7,302 nucleotides of DNA from Bacillota bacterium (GCA_023426125.1 JAFABI010000024.1:1-7302), one strand, 5' to 3'; shown: positions 1 through 5,947, counted from the first letter of the stretch. Program-made: numbers and translations. The notes: generated by a model not told the origin, from the sequence alone.

Positions 1-154
1 TATGCTTTATAAGTTAAAATGGGTTTAAAGGTTGCAATTATGTTTATCAATCCGAACTCAATCAAGCTTTGAATAACTGTATCGATATTCTTATATGCCT
101 CCGGGGCTTCTTCGTAAAGAAGGTTGACATCATTGCAAATGACCCTACCCTTAA

Positions 155-577
155 GCCTGGTATGGCAAATGCATTGTATCCAGGCTGGATAGGATAGAAA
201 GCGTTGAAATATTGGATGAAATATTTCAGAGAAGCGATTTTGATGAAGTGTATCAAAAGCAGATGTGCTGTAGCTGGTCCAGCGTATCCCTTGATGAAGC
301 GAAAGTGCCTGAGAATGTAAAGCTTGAAGTCATTATTGATGAATCAACTGAAGGTTATATCATAGATAAGATTATGAATGAAATACCCGGTGGAACTCTG
401 GAGAAAATTGATAATGGGCGTTATCATATATGCTTTCAGATCAATGACAGCGGCGAGCTTATTCCCTGGATCAGGGGGTATGCAGGCTATGTCAGGGTTC
501 TGGAGAGCCCGCAGTTGGCAGAAAGACTTCTGAAGGACTGGAAGGAGATGCTTATTTCATATGGAATTGTTCAATGA
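155..577 (+). pseudogene. WYL-domain transcriptional regulator, C-terminal remnant
   Basis: The readable frame runs from just after a stop at 152-154 to TGA at 575-577. It begins with an RLDRI segment (codons about 182-196) typical of the core of WYL domains, and ends with the WYL C-terminal extension (IRGYAGYVRVLESPQLAERL, then a helix ending in the last codons). A TTG at 212 could open a 121-codon ORF, but family-like sequence continues upstream of it, so TTG is probably not the natural start. Sequence at about 18-150 contains WYL-like pieces in other frames (for example QALNNCIDIL near 63-92), which suggests several frameshifts. The N-terminal DNA-binding region is not seen. WYL proteins usually regulate transcription and bind nucleic acid or nucleotide ligands. 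The stop overlaps the start of the next WYL gene at 561, so the two were probably co-translated. The family call is good; I infer it is non-functional. Confidence 0.68.
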
Positions 578-740
578 AGTAAAAAACCGATACTTCCAGC
601 TGATATTCAGGGTTATCAATGAGTGTGCGGATGGAAAGGTCAAAAGTGATATTGTAAGGATTATTGATGAAGGGGAATTTGAGCAAAAGGTTATAGGAAA
701 GAATCAACAGTCTTTCGCGGACCTTATTTTGAATAGATGA
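561..740 (+). pseudogene. Second WYL-type regulator, N-terminal piece
   Basis: ATG at 561 lies inside the end of the preceding WYL remnant (17-base overlap) and opens 59 codons ending at TGA 738-740. The peptide starts MELFNEVKNRYFQLIFRVIN and continues with helix-rich sequence like the N-terminal part of tandem WYL-type regulators. It stops abruptly after SFADLILNR. The matching C-terminal half of such a protein follows at once in another frame (737-1168), so the two pieces look like one gene that lost its middle, by my estimate roughly 100-150 codons. I recognised it from family memory, not from an alignment. Confidence 0.6.
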
Positions 741-1168
741 GAGATGGCAGATTCAGAGTTTCTATGTATTCCATAGACGATAAACGTCCTATAATGGCCA
801 ATATTTTTACACTTTCAGATTTAAGGATCGTTGATGAGGAAGTTGGCATAGATAGAGAAACTGCGAAGCAGCTGCTGTTTGAACAAAAATATTCCGAGGA
901 ACCGGTAATTCTGGAGGTCACAGACAGAAAGGCAGCAATGGAAAGATGCTTTATGTGTTTTTCCGGAATGGAGAGGACTGCCAGAGAGCTGGGAGATTAT
1001 AAATACGAAATACGGCTCAATTATTATCTTTTTGAGGAAGAAAACCTGATACGGAATATAATTTCACTCGGACCTTATGCGAAAGTAGTCTCTCCACAAA
1101 GAATTGCTGATGAGGTTATAAGAAGAGTGAAAAAGTCCATAGAAATGTATAATGAAAAGAATGGGTAG
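737..1168 (+). CDS. Second WYL-type regulator, C-terminal piece (143 aa)
   Basis: This ORF opens at ATG 737, overlapping the TGA of the N-terminal piece (ATGA), and ends at TAG 1166-1168. Residues about 1-35 (RDGRFRVSMYSIDDKRPIMA) resemble the strand-rich WYL core, where a ligand would bind. The last 40 residues (ISLGPYAKVVSPQRIADEVI and a final helix) are the usual WYL C-terminal extension. The ATG probably corresponds to an internal methionine of the original protein. I see no good Shine-Dalgarno, but the ATGA overlap could let ribosomes re-initiate and make a stand-alone WYL domain without a DNA-binding part. The following phosphatase gene overlaps this stop by one base, consistent with an operon. 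Most likely it is a remnant of a regulator of the RNA-repair genes. A functional separate subunit is possible but unproven. Confidence 0.62.
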   Translation: MRDGRFRVSMYSIDDKRPIMANIFTLSDLRIVDEEVGIDRETAKQLLFEQKYSEEPVILEVTDRKAAMERCFMCFSGMERTARELGDYKYEIRLNYYLFEEENLIRNIISLGPYAKVVSPQRIADEVIRRVKKSIEMYNEKNG

Positions 1169-1503
1169 TGATTAAGATAAAGATACTATTTTTATGTAGT
1201 AGAAATCAATGGAGAAGTCTTACTGCTGAGAAGATTTTTAATGGGGTTAATGGTCACGAAGTAAGATCGGCCGGAACGGAAAACAACGCCAGAATTAAAG
1301 TGACAGGCGGGCATATCGGTTGGGCGGACATGATCTTTGTAATGGAGAAAAAACACTTGAGAAGAATTCAAGAAAAATTTGGAGATATTCTTAGAGATAA
1401 AAAAGTAATCATTCTGGGTATATCAGATGATTATACTTTTATGGATGAGGAATTGATTGAAATACTGAAGTCTCAAGTTTCTGAATATATTGATTTAATC
1501 TGA
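1168..1503 (+). CDS. Low-molecular-weight protein-tyrosine-phosphatase-like protein
   Basis: A 111-residue protein with GTG start at 1168, overlapping the preceding stop by one base. The N-terminus is strand MIKIKILFLC followed by the phosphate-binding loop C10-S-R-N-Q-W-R16-S, a CX5R signature of low-molecular-weight phosphatases. Next come RSAGT (33-37), the WADMIFVMEKKHL block (52-64) and an acidic loop SDDY (86-89), which probably supplies the general acid. It is shorter than classical 150-residue enzymes and matches the compact bacterial subfamily annotated as predicted protein tyrosine phosphatase. All expected catalytic residues are present, so it is probably active. The natural substrate is unknown; its place in an RNA-repair locus raises a phosphorylated RNA end or a regulator as inferred alternatives. 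A hairpin terminator follows seven bases after the stop. Confidence 0.82.
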   Translation: MIKIKILFLCSRNQWRSLTAEKIFNGVNGHEVRSAGTENNARIKVTGGHIGWADMIFVMEKKHLRRIQEKFGDILRDKKVIILGISDDYTFMDEELIEILKSQVSEYIDLI

Positions 1504-1509
1504 AATATT

Positions 1510-1546
1510 AAAAAGTTTGCGACATGACAAAGGTTGCAAACTTTTT
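1510..1546 (+). terminator. Intrinsic terminator after the phosphatase gene
   Basis: A 14-bp stem (one G-U pair) is formed by 1510-1523 and 1533-1546 with a 9-base loop. The stem is A-rich on the left and ends in five T on the right, so it may work in both directions. It starts 7 bases after the phosphatase stop and separates the WYL-phosphatase unit from the tRNA-like array. Confidence 0.75.
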
Positions 1547-1572
1547 GTCTGTAAACTGGTAATCCATTCCCG

Positions 1573-1578
1573 TATACT
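1573..1578 (+). promoter_or_regulatory. Possible -10 box ahead of the tRNA-like array
   Basis: TATACT matches 5 of 6 bases of the sigma-A -10 consensus and sits between the terminator and the first tRNA-like element, where an array promoter would be expected. No good -35 is present at 16-18 bases; the TTGTCT at 1545-1550 is 22 bases away. The call is weak. Confidence 0.25.
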
Positions 1579-1631
1579 AAAATTGTTCCTCTTCCCAATG
1601 CAAAGATTTCTGAATGGTCTTGCGGTGCCTT

Positions 1632-1708
1632 TTACTTCGTCGTCAGAGGTATACCGGGAAAGCGGGACTCAAAGCCGAAGTTTGGAGGTTCGATTCCTCT
1701 GAGCTCAA
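1632..1708 (+). ncRNA. tRNA-like element 1 (UCA anticodon-like loop)
   Basis: The T arm is canonical: stem 1684-1688/1696-1700 around the loop TTCGATT. Exactly five bases upstream, as in class I tRNAs, lies an anticodon-arm-sized segment (1662-1678) with three central G-C pairs and a 7-base loop ACTCAAA, placing UCA (1669-1671) at the anticodon. Position 33 is C instead of U, and both ends of the stem are mismatched. The putative acceptor strands 1632-1638 and 1701-1707 pair at only five of seven positions, one of them a wobble. AGAGGTA (1645-1651) resembles a D loop but its stem is poor. The following bases are AAAG, so no CCA is encoded. It looks like a decayed or specialised tRNA mimic; whether it is made is unknown. 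Confidence 0.5.
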
Positions 1709-1714
1709 AGGGAT

Positions 1715-1806
1715 ATGGGAGATTGCTATTAGTACTTAGTTAATATAATAGGTAACTTCCTGAGAGCATTCGGCAAGCGTATGGGGTTCGAATCCCCATC
1801 AGATGA
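1715..1806 (+). ncRNA. tRNA-like element 2
   Basis: The T arm is excellent: ATGGGG/CCCCAT (1781-1786 and 1794-1799) enclosing the consensus loop TTCGAAT (1787-1793). Upstream are a D-arm-like segment containing GATTGCTAT (1721-1729), a 5-bp hairpin AGTTA/TAACT (1738-1742 and 1753-1757) with a 10-base loop where an anticodon arm belongs, and a possible long variable arm (1756-1762 with 1771-1777, one mismatch). I find no 5' partner for the 3' acceptor-like bases 1799-1805, and the anticodon cannot be assigned. The 5' boundary is therefore a guess by analogy with element 3. A normal translating tRNA is unlikely. Confidence 0.5.
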
Positions 1807-1807
1807 A

Positions 1808-1884
1808 GGGTCTGATTGCTATGGTTAGCACTCGATTAAAATCGAAGTAATCCAAAGGGATCTTTGGAGAGAATCCTCAGGCTT
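1808..1884 (+). ncRNA. tRNA-like element 3, class II (Leu/Ser-like) with reduced T arm
   Basis: A 77-base tRNA-shaped fold can be drawn. The acceptor stem is 1808-1814 with 1878-1884 (7 bp, three wobbles). The D arm is TGCT/AGCA (1817-1820, 1827-1830), preceded by two linker bases as in tRNA. The anticodon-like hairpin is TCGA/TCGA (1832-1835, 1842-1845) with a 6-base loop TTAAAA. A perfect 6-bp long variable arm is CCAAAG/CTTTGG (1852-1857, 1862-1867). The loop could present UAA, and the long variable arm suits a leucine tRNA ancestor. Only about ten bases (1868-1877, including GAATC) remain for the T arm, which is too few for a normal stem. No CCA follows. It starts two bases after element 2, so the elements are probably one transcript. 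Confidence 0.5.
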
Positions 1885-2106
1885 TTGCAGATAGTTTTTC
1901 AAAAGCACCGGAGATTAAGCCCTGAAGTGCGCGGATACCGGATATGGCAAGCTGGTCATTGTATATGAAGTTCAGATTAAATTGTCAGGCAGAGCCTGAA
2001 GTTTAAATGGCGCATATGCAACGACTTGTAAGCAGTAGCCTAAAGCAGCACTCCGCCAATGCTGCGGGAGGATTCTTGAAAAGGATTCAAAAAGTAATTT
2101 TTATTG
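1885..2106 (+). other. Hairpin-rich leader between the tRNA-like array and the slipin gene
   Basis: No convincing ORF is seen. Several local hairpins can be drawn: ACCGG/CTGGT (1937-1941, 1952-1956, loop 10); TCAGGC-AGA-GCCTGA (1985-1999) extended by an outer TTAAA/TTTAA (1977-1981, 2002-2006); and GCAGCA/TGCTGC (2045-2050, 2060-2065, loop 9), overlapped by a competing pairing of CTCCG (2051-2055) with CGGGAG (2065-2070). The octamer CCTGAAGT occurs twice, at 1920-1927 and 1995-2002. No T-run follows these stems, so they are not ordinary terminators. The region could be a 5' leader of slipin-rtcB or the 3' part of a longer RNA made with the tRNA-like elements. I do not recognise a riboswitch class. 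Confidence 0.35.
1977..2006 (+). other. Strong two-part hairpin in the slipin leader
   Basis: An inner 6-bp stem (1985-1990 with 1994-1999, 3-base loop) sits on an outer 5-bp A/T stem (1977-1981 with 2002-2006), separated by a small asymmetric internal loop. No T-run follows, so it is more likely a structural or regulatory RNA element than a terminator. Confidence 0.35.
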
Positions 2107-2121
2107 AAAGGACGGATCAGA

Positions 2122-3246
2122 ATGAAGGTAATTATTAAAAAGGATGAAAGAGGTTTGTTATTCAGGGATGGTAACTACGTAAAGTGCTTAAAGCCCGGGA
2201 GACACTCACTTAATCCATTTGTTAAATATAGTGTTGTTATATCCGATGTTAACAGGGCCTTTGACGCGGCCGGGAAAAACATAAACCTGTTTCTTGGAGA
2301 TGAGGAGCTGCTAAAAGAGCTTACAGTGCTGGATGTCCAGGATTATGAAATTGCCATTCACTTTGAAGACGACAAGCTGATGGATGTTTTAAAATCCGGC
2401 AAGTATGCATTCTGGAATGCCCTGAAGAAGCATAGCTTCAAAGTTGTTGATATCAGGAATCCTGAAGTGAGTCCCGATATCGATGCATCTACATATAACA
2501 GCCCCAAGCTCGCGGGCTTTGTCGGTTATTATGAGGTTGCAAACCATGAAAAAGGCATACTTTACTACAACAATGTGATACAAAAGACTATGGAACCCGG
2601 CAGGTATTTCTTCTGGAAGGGCCCTGTTCTTGTTGCAGTAAAGAATGTAGATCTGAGGCAGCAGCAGTTGGATATGGCCGGCCAGGAAATCATGACGGAG
2701 GACAAAATCACATTGAGGCTGAACTTCGTATGTCATTACAGGATAACAGAGCCTTTGAAGGTCGTTGAGGTAAAATCCTTTGAGGAACAGCTCTATATAG
2801 TTCTGCAGCTGATCCTGAGGGAATATGTCGGAGCTTTGAGGCTGGATGACCTTCTTTTGAAGAAACAGGAAATTGGGAGCTATGTTCTTGAAAAACTGAA
2901 GGATAAAAGCAGTAGTTACGGTGTAGAATTTCTATTCGCTGGTTTGAAGGACATCATATTGCCCGGAGATATAAAGGATATATTGAACACTGTACTGATT
3001 GCTGAAAAGAAAGCACAGGCAAATGTTATTACCAGGAGAGAAGAAATTGCCTCAACGAGGAGCCTTTTAAATACTGCAAAGCTAATGGAGGAAAACCAGA
3101 CGCTTTACAGGCTGAAAGAGCTTGAGTTCCTGGAGAAAATTTGCGAAAAAATCGGCAATGTTTCGCTGACAGGCGGGGGCAGCCTGCTTGAACAGCTTAA
3201 TACTCTGCTGTCTAATAAAGTCGGTGACAAAAAATGCGGAGTGTGA
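2122..3246 (+). CDS. Slipin family (band-7/SPFH) protein
   Basis: A 374-residue protein. I chose ATG 2122 because AAAGGAC (2107-2113) lies at a good distance; an in-frame TTG at 2104 is less likely. Residues 1-35 and about 142-166 each carry a GLLFRDG/GILYYN turn followed by KPGRH or EPGRYFFW, a repeat seen in this slipin subfamily. The SPFH domain spans roughly 140-290, including VDLRQQQLDM (176-185), the ITLRLNF strand and the LREYVGALRLDDLL helix region. A charged helix (292-345, AEKKAQANVITRREEIASTR) follows, suited to oligomerisation. No hydrophobic membrane anchor is visible, unlike stomatins, so it may be peripheral or soluble. Band-7/slipin proteins are repeatedly found next to RtcB and may scaffold the ligase; the exact role is unknown. 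rtcB follows after a 78-base gap without a clear terminator. Confidence 0.88.
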   Translation: MKVIIKKDERGLLFRDGNYVKCLKPGRHSLNPFVKYSVVISDVNRAFDAAGKNINLFLGDEELLKELTVLDVQDYEIAIHFEDDKLMDVLKSGKYAFWNALKKHSFKVVDIRNPEVSPDIDASTYNSPKLAGFVGYYEVANHEKGILYYNNVIQKTMEPGRYFFWKGPVLVAVKNVDLRQQQLDMAGQEIMTEDKITLRLNFVCHYRITEPLKVVEVKSFEEQLYIVLQLILREYVGALRLDDLLLKKQEIGSYVLEKLKDKSSSYGVEFLFAGLKDIILPGDIKDILNTVLIAEKKAQANVITRREEIASTRSLLNTAKLMEENQTLYRLKELEFLEKICEKIGNVSLTGGGSLLEQLNTLLSNKVGDKKCGV

Positions 3247-3324
3247 GATTATAAATGTAATGTTAGCGGTCTCCTTTGCTATTAATTTTTGGCAAGGGGG
3301 ATTTGCTATATGAGAGGTGAGGCT

Positions 3325-4509
3325 ATGATAGAAATCAAAGGAAAATATAATACAGCAAAAGTATTCACTGATAATGTGGAAGAAAAAGCAGCAGGTCAAA
3401 TACTGGAGCTTTGCAGTCAGGGGTTTGTGAAAGACAGCCGGATCAGAATCATGCCCGATACTCATGCTGGCGCAGGATGTACGATTGGAACAACGATGAC
3501 CATAAAAGACAAGATTGTTCCTAATCTGGTTGGCGTTGATATTGGCTGCGGGATGTTTGTCAGCATGCTCGAAAAAACAAAGGCTGATTCTGATAAACTT
3601 GATAAGGTTATAAGAAGCTATGTTCCAAGCGGATTTGATGTTCGTGAAACACCGCATGAATACAAGGAGTTTATAGACCTTGACAGCTTAAAATGCAAGG
3701 AGCACGTTGACCTGAAAAGGGCATCCTTAAGCATCGGTACCCTGGGAGGGGGGAATCACTTCATTGAAATGAATGAAGATGAGGATGGAAATATTTATTT
3801 GGTAGTTCATTCGGGCAGCCGACATTTAGGGAAACAAATTGCCGAGTATTATCAGGACAGAGCAGCGAAAGAGATTGTAAGGAAAAGCAATGACGCTATT
3901 ATTGCTGAATTAAAGTCGAAAGGAAGAGCCAAGGAGATCCAGGCAGAAATAGAAAAGGAAAAAACAAAAATGAATAGTGCCCTGGCTTATGTCGAAGGCC
4001 AAAGCTTTGATGATTACATCCACGATATGCGTATAGCACAGAAATTTGCCGAATACAACAGAAAGGCTATAGCTGAGGTTATTATCCGTGAAATGGGCTT
4101 TAATGTGGCAGATAGTTTTACGACTATACATAACTATATTGATCTGGATGAAATGATCCTGAGAAAAGGTGCAATTTCTGCGAAAAAGCGTGAGGTTGTA
4201 ATTATTCCGATAAATATGAGAGATGGAAGCATCATCGCCACAGGAAAAGGAAATGATGACTGGAATCAGTCGGCGCCTCATGGAGCCGGCAGGTTGACGA
4301 GCAGGAAGCAGGCAAAGCGCAGCCTGTCATTAGATGAGTTTAGGAAATCAATGAATGGTATTTATACGACCTCACTGTCCATGGATACGCTGGATGAGGC
4401 TCCGTTTGCTTATAAACCTATGGAGGAGATCATTGCTAATATTCAGGATGCTGTGGAAATCAGCAAGATAATTAGGCCTGTCTATAACTTTAAGGCATCT
4501 GATGAGTAA
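3325..4509 (+). CDS. rtcB: RNA-splicing ligase RtcB
   Basis: A 394-residue protein of the short bacterial RtcB type. RtcB joins RNA 2',3'-cyclic phosphate or 3'-phosphate ends to 5'-OH ends, using GTP and Mn2+ through a guanylylated histidine. Key motifs are present: PDTHAGAG (44-51), VGVDIGCGM (69-77, metal ligands D72 and C75), GTLGGGNHF (138-146), VHSGSRHLG (161-169, H162), TIHNYID (267-273), TGKGNDDWNQSAPHGAGR (306-323, with H319 the predicted nucleotidyl-carrying histidine). The sequence between about 170 and 260 forms the usual helical insert. The start MIEIKGKYN fits the family and is preceded by GAGGTGA (3314-3320). An in-frame ATG at 3310 with AAGGGGG (3294-3300) would add five residues and cannot be excluded. 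No archease gene is seen in the window. It probably shares a transcript with the slipin gene. Confidence 0.96.
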   Translation: MIEIKGKYNTAKVFTDNVEEKAAGQILELCSQGFVKDSRIRIMPDTHAGAGCTIGTTMTIKDKIVPNLVGVDIGCGMFVSMLEKTKADSDKLDKVIRSYVPSGFDVRETPHEYKEFIDLDSLKCKEHVDLKRASLSIGTLGGGNHFIEMNEDEDGNIYLVVHSGSRHLGKQIAEYYQDRAAKEIVRKSNDAIIAELKSKGRAKEIQAEIEKEKTKMNSALAYVEGQSFDDYIHDMRIAQKFAEYNRKAIAEVIIREMGFNVADSFTTIHNYIDLDEMILRKGAISAKKREVVIIPINMRDGSIIATGKGNDDWNQSAPHGAGRLTSRKQAKRSLSLDEFRKSMNGIYTTSLSMDTLDEAPFAYKPMEEIIANIQDAVEISKIIRPVYNFKASDE

Positions 4510-4552
4510 TATTAAATTTGTTCTCGGTGAATTATAAGAGTAGGTGCGTGTA

Positions 4553-5257
4553 ATGAATCAATTATTTAAGATTCTGCAAAAAAGCTTAATAAGAAGGAGA
4601 ATAGAACGAAAAATGGGTATTGAAGCTACTAATTGCATATCAAGCATTGATAATTTTACAAGTTTTCATGAACATGCCATTAGTGAAGCAAATAAACACC
4701 TCGATATTCATCGAAGTAGATTCGAAATTATGCATGGGAAAGTTAATAGAATATCTCCTGATACGGGCATGTTCTTATACATATTGCCGCTAATTGAACA
4801 ATTAAAAAACTACTATAATGATGAATTATGTATTTCAGCAGCTTTGTGTAAAGCAGCTTTTGAAAATGATAGCAGCTTAAAAGTCAGAGCATATTATTGT
4901 GAAAATGTAATCTTTAGATTGGAATCCATATGGGAGTATTTGTTTATTACTTTAAGTGAGTATTTACATACAGATTTAGTTGTAGGATATGATATTAAAG
5001 ATGAAATGATTGAGGCGAAATGCCATGATATCAGATTTGTAAAGCATGAAGATGGGGGAATGAAACCTATAATTACTCCCTTAGAACCAAAAGCGAGAGA
5101 AAATATAAAAGAAAATTTAAAGCGTGAATTAAAAATATTTAAGATATCTCAAAAGAATAGAAGTAATTCAGTATATAGATCAATAAAGAGAAAATACTGC
5201 ATAAATGATAGAATACAAGCTATTTTTGATTTATATAAATCACCTCCAGTGTTATAG
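4553..5257 (+). CDS. Uncharacterised protein, possibly HEPN-like; probably 3' frameshifted
   Basis: ATG 4553 (234 residues) has TAGGTG (4541-4546) upstream; a GTG at 4544 is an alternative start. I do not recognise the family firmly. The protein is mostly helical, with a very basic N-terminus (KSLIRRRIERK) and a basic C-terminal third (about 180-225). The segment ENVIFRLESIWEYLFITLSE (from about residue 119) recalls HEPN-type helical bundles, but no clear RxxxxxH RNase motif is visible, so this is only a suggestion. The gene is clearly more AT-rich than slipin and rtcB, which points to a different origin. After the stop another frame stays open and coding-like with a CPWC motif (5239-5424), so the true protein may be about 60 residues longer and broken by a one-base shift near 5240-5255. 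It could act in RNA or defence biology by position, but that is inference. Confidence 0.5.
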   Translation: MNQLFKILQKSLIRRRIERKMGIEATNCISSIDNFTSFHEHAISEANKHLDIHRSRFEIMHGKVNRISPDTGMFLYILPLIEQLKNYYNDELCISAALCKAAFENDSSLKVRAYYCENVIFRLESIWEYLFITLSEYLHTDLVVGYDIKDEMIEAKCHDIRFVKHEDGGMKPIITPLEPKARENIKENLKRELKIFKISQKNRSNSVYRSIKRKYCINDRIQAIFDLYKSPPVL

Positions 5258-5424
5258 CTGATATACATATTGAGAAATCAAAGGAAAGCGACCTTCCTTT
5301 AATTTGTCCTTGGTGCAAATCAGAGAAAATTAATATTCATGAACAGGAGAAAGTTAACGAAAGATTTTACTATTCAAACCTTAATGACTATTTAAAGATA
5401 CTTATTAGTCACTGGTCTGAGTAA
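5239..5424 (+). pseudogene. Frameshifted tail of the preceding gene, half zinc ribbon
   Basis: No start codon or ribosome site suits a separate gene. The frame opens at 5239, just after an in-frame TAA, overlaps the last 19 bases of the upstream ORF and stays open to TAA 5422-5424. It encodes an acidic and polar tail with LPLICPWCKSEKINIHEQE. The CPWC knuckle is half of a zinc ribbon; no second Cys pair follows, only histidines. Joining it to the upstream ORF needs one base change, from an indel, a sequencing error or a recoding event. It might instead be an unrelated gene remnant. Confidence 0.4.
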
Positions 5425-5482
5425 CTTATTATGTAAGTGCAATATGATTATTGATGGTTGAAAGCAGGTGGATGAGGTTATG

Positions 5483-5947
5483 ATGGATATTTCAACGTAT
5501 TATTTTTGTTCAAGAATATCAAAAGGAGAAGCAGATGCAACGGAATATGTCGATTGGGCTATTGAGCAATTGGTAAAAGGCATTGAGACACCATCTGTAA
5601 AAATTTTAGCATCCTTTATGAAGCCTCTTTATAAGCCGGAATTAGAGGAGTACTTTTATAAATCATTGGATGAACTGGGATGGGGATTTCCACCCTTCAT
5701 CGAAAATGCAAGAATATGCGTTAAGTATTTAGCAGAGAAAATTCTTGACGGTTCACTTGAGCCAATTAAAGGGGCGCATGAAATATATACTTATGTCAGG
5801 GATTTAAATTATCCCGAAGATTTGATTGTTTGGTTGGAAATAGACGATTATATTGACGAAAGAGTATATAACAGCATATACCAGATGCGTGATGAAGAAC
5901 TAATAGAAAGAATAATTAGAGAGGCTAATAGGCTAAGAAGATTGTAG
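5483..5947 (+). CDS. Uncharacterised acidic helical protein (154 aa)
   Basis: I chose ATG 5483 because GAGG (5474-5477) lies five bases upstream. An adjacent ATG at 5480 and a GTG at 5468 are in frame, but their ribosome sites are worse. The protein begins MDISTYYFCSRISKG and is rich in acidic residues and aromatic-acidic pairs (EEYFYKSLDELGWGFPPFIE at about 50-69; YPEDLIVWLEIDDYIDERVY at about 110-129). It ends in an arginine-rich helix. There is no signal peptide, membrane segment, metal cluster or catalytic motif that I can name. Small acidic proteins of this build are often immunity proteins or adaptors, but I cannot place the family. It stands 58 bases after the CPWC remnant and ahead of a separate promoter, so it may be the last gene of the unit that starts at 4553. 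Confidence 0.6.
   Translation: MDISTYYFCSRISKGEADATEYVDWAIEQLVKGIETPSVKILASFMKPLYKPELEEYFYKSLDELGWGFPPFIENARICVKYLAEKILDGSLEPIKGAHEIYTYVRDLNYPEDLIVWLEIDDYIDERVYNSIYQMRDEELIERIIREANRLRRL

Noticed and set aside
124..129. TTGACA as a possible -35 box
   Set aside because: No acceptable -10 lies 16-18 bases downstream, and it falls in decayed WYL coding sequence.
1517..1702. 61-codon + strand frame over the terminator and tRNA-like element 1
   Set aside because: It starts in the terminator hairpin, lacks a ribosome site and overlaps a canonical T arm.
1970..1980. GTTCAGATT as a fourth T arm
   Set aside because: The loop departs from the TTCRANY pattern and the flanking bases do not pair.
1885..2106. 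Sigma-54 promoter of the RtcR type before slipin-rtcB
   Set aside because: TGGCA-like bases occur, but no GC follows at the required 10-base spacing, and no sigma-54 activator gene is seen.
1505..2121. CRISPR array or known riboswitch in the gene-free interval
   Set aside because: No regularly spaced direct repeats, and no conserved riboswitch core that I can recognise.
2389..2736. 115-codon open frame on the minus strand inside the slipin gene
   Set aside because: Antisense shadow of a clearly recognised SPFH protein.
3082..3657. 191-codon open frame on the minus strand across the slipin-rtcB junction
   Set aside because: It lies opposite two well-supported genes, has no recognisable protein features and no convincing ribosome site; it is a shadow of the + strand coding.
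3910..4281. 123-codon minus-strand frame inside rtcB
   Set aside because: Antisense to conserved RtcB motifs; no independent support.
5280..5300. Perfect 7-bp inverted repeat AAAGGAA/TTCCTTT as a terminator
   Set aside because: No T-run follows, and it lies within coding-like sequence of the CPWC frame.
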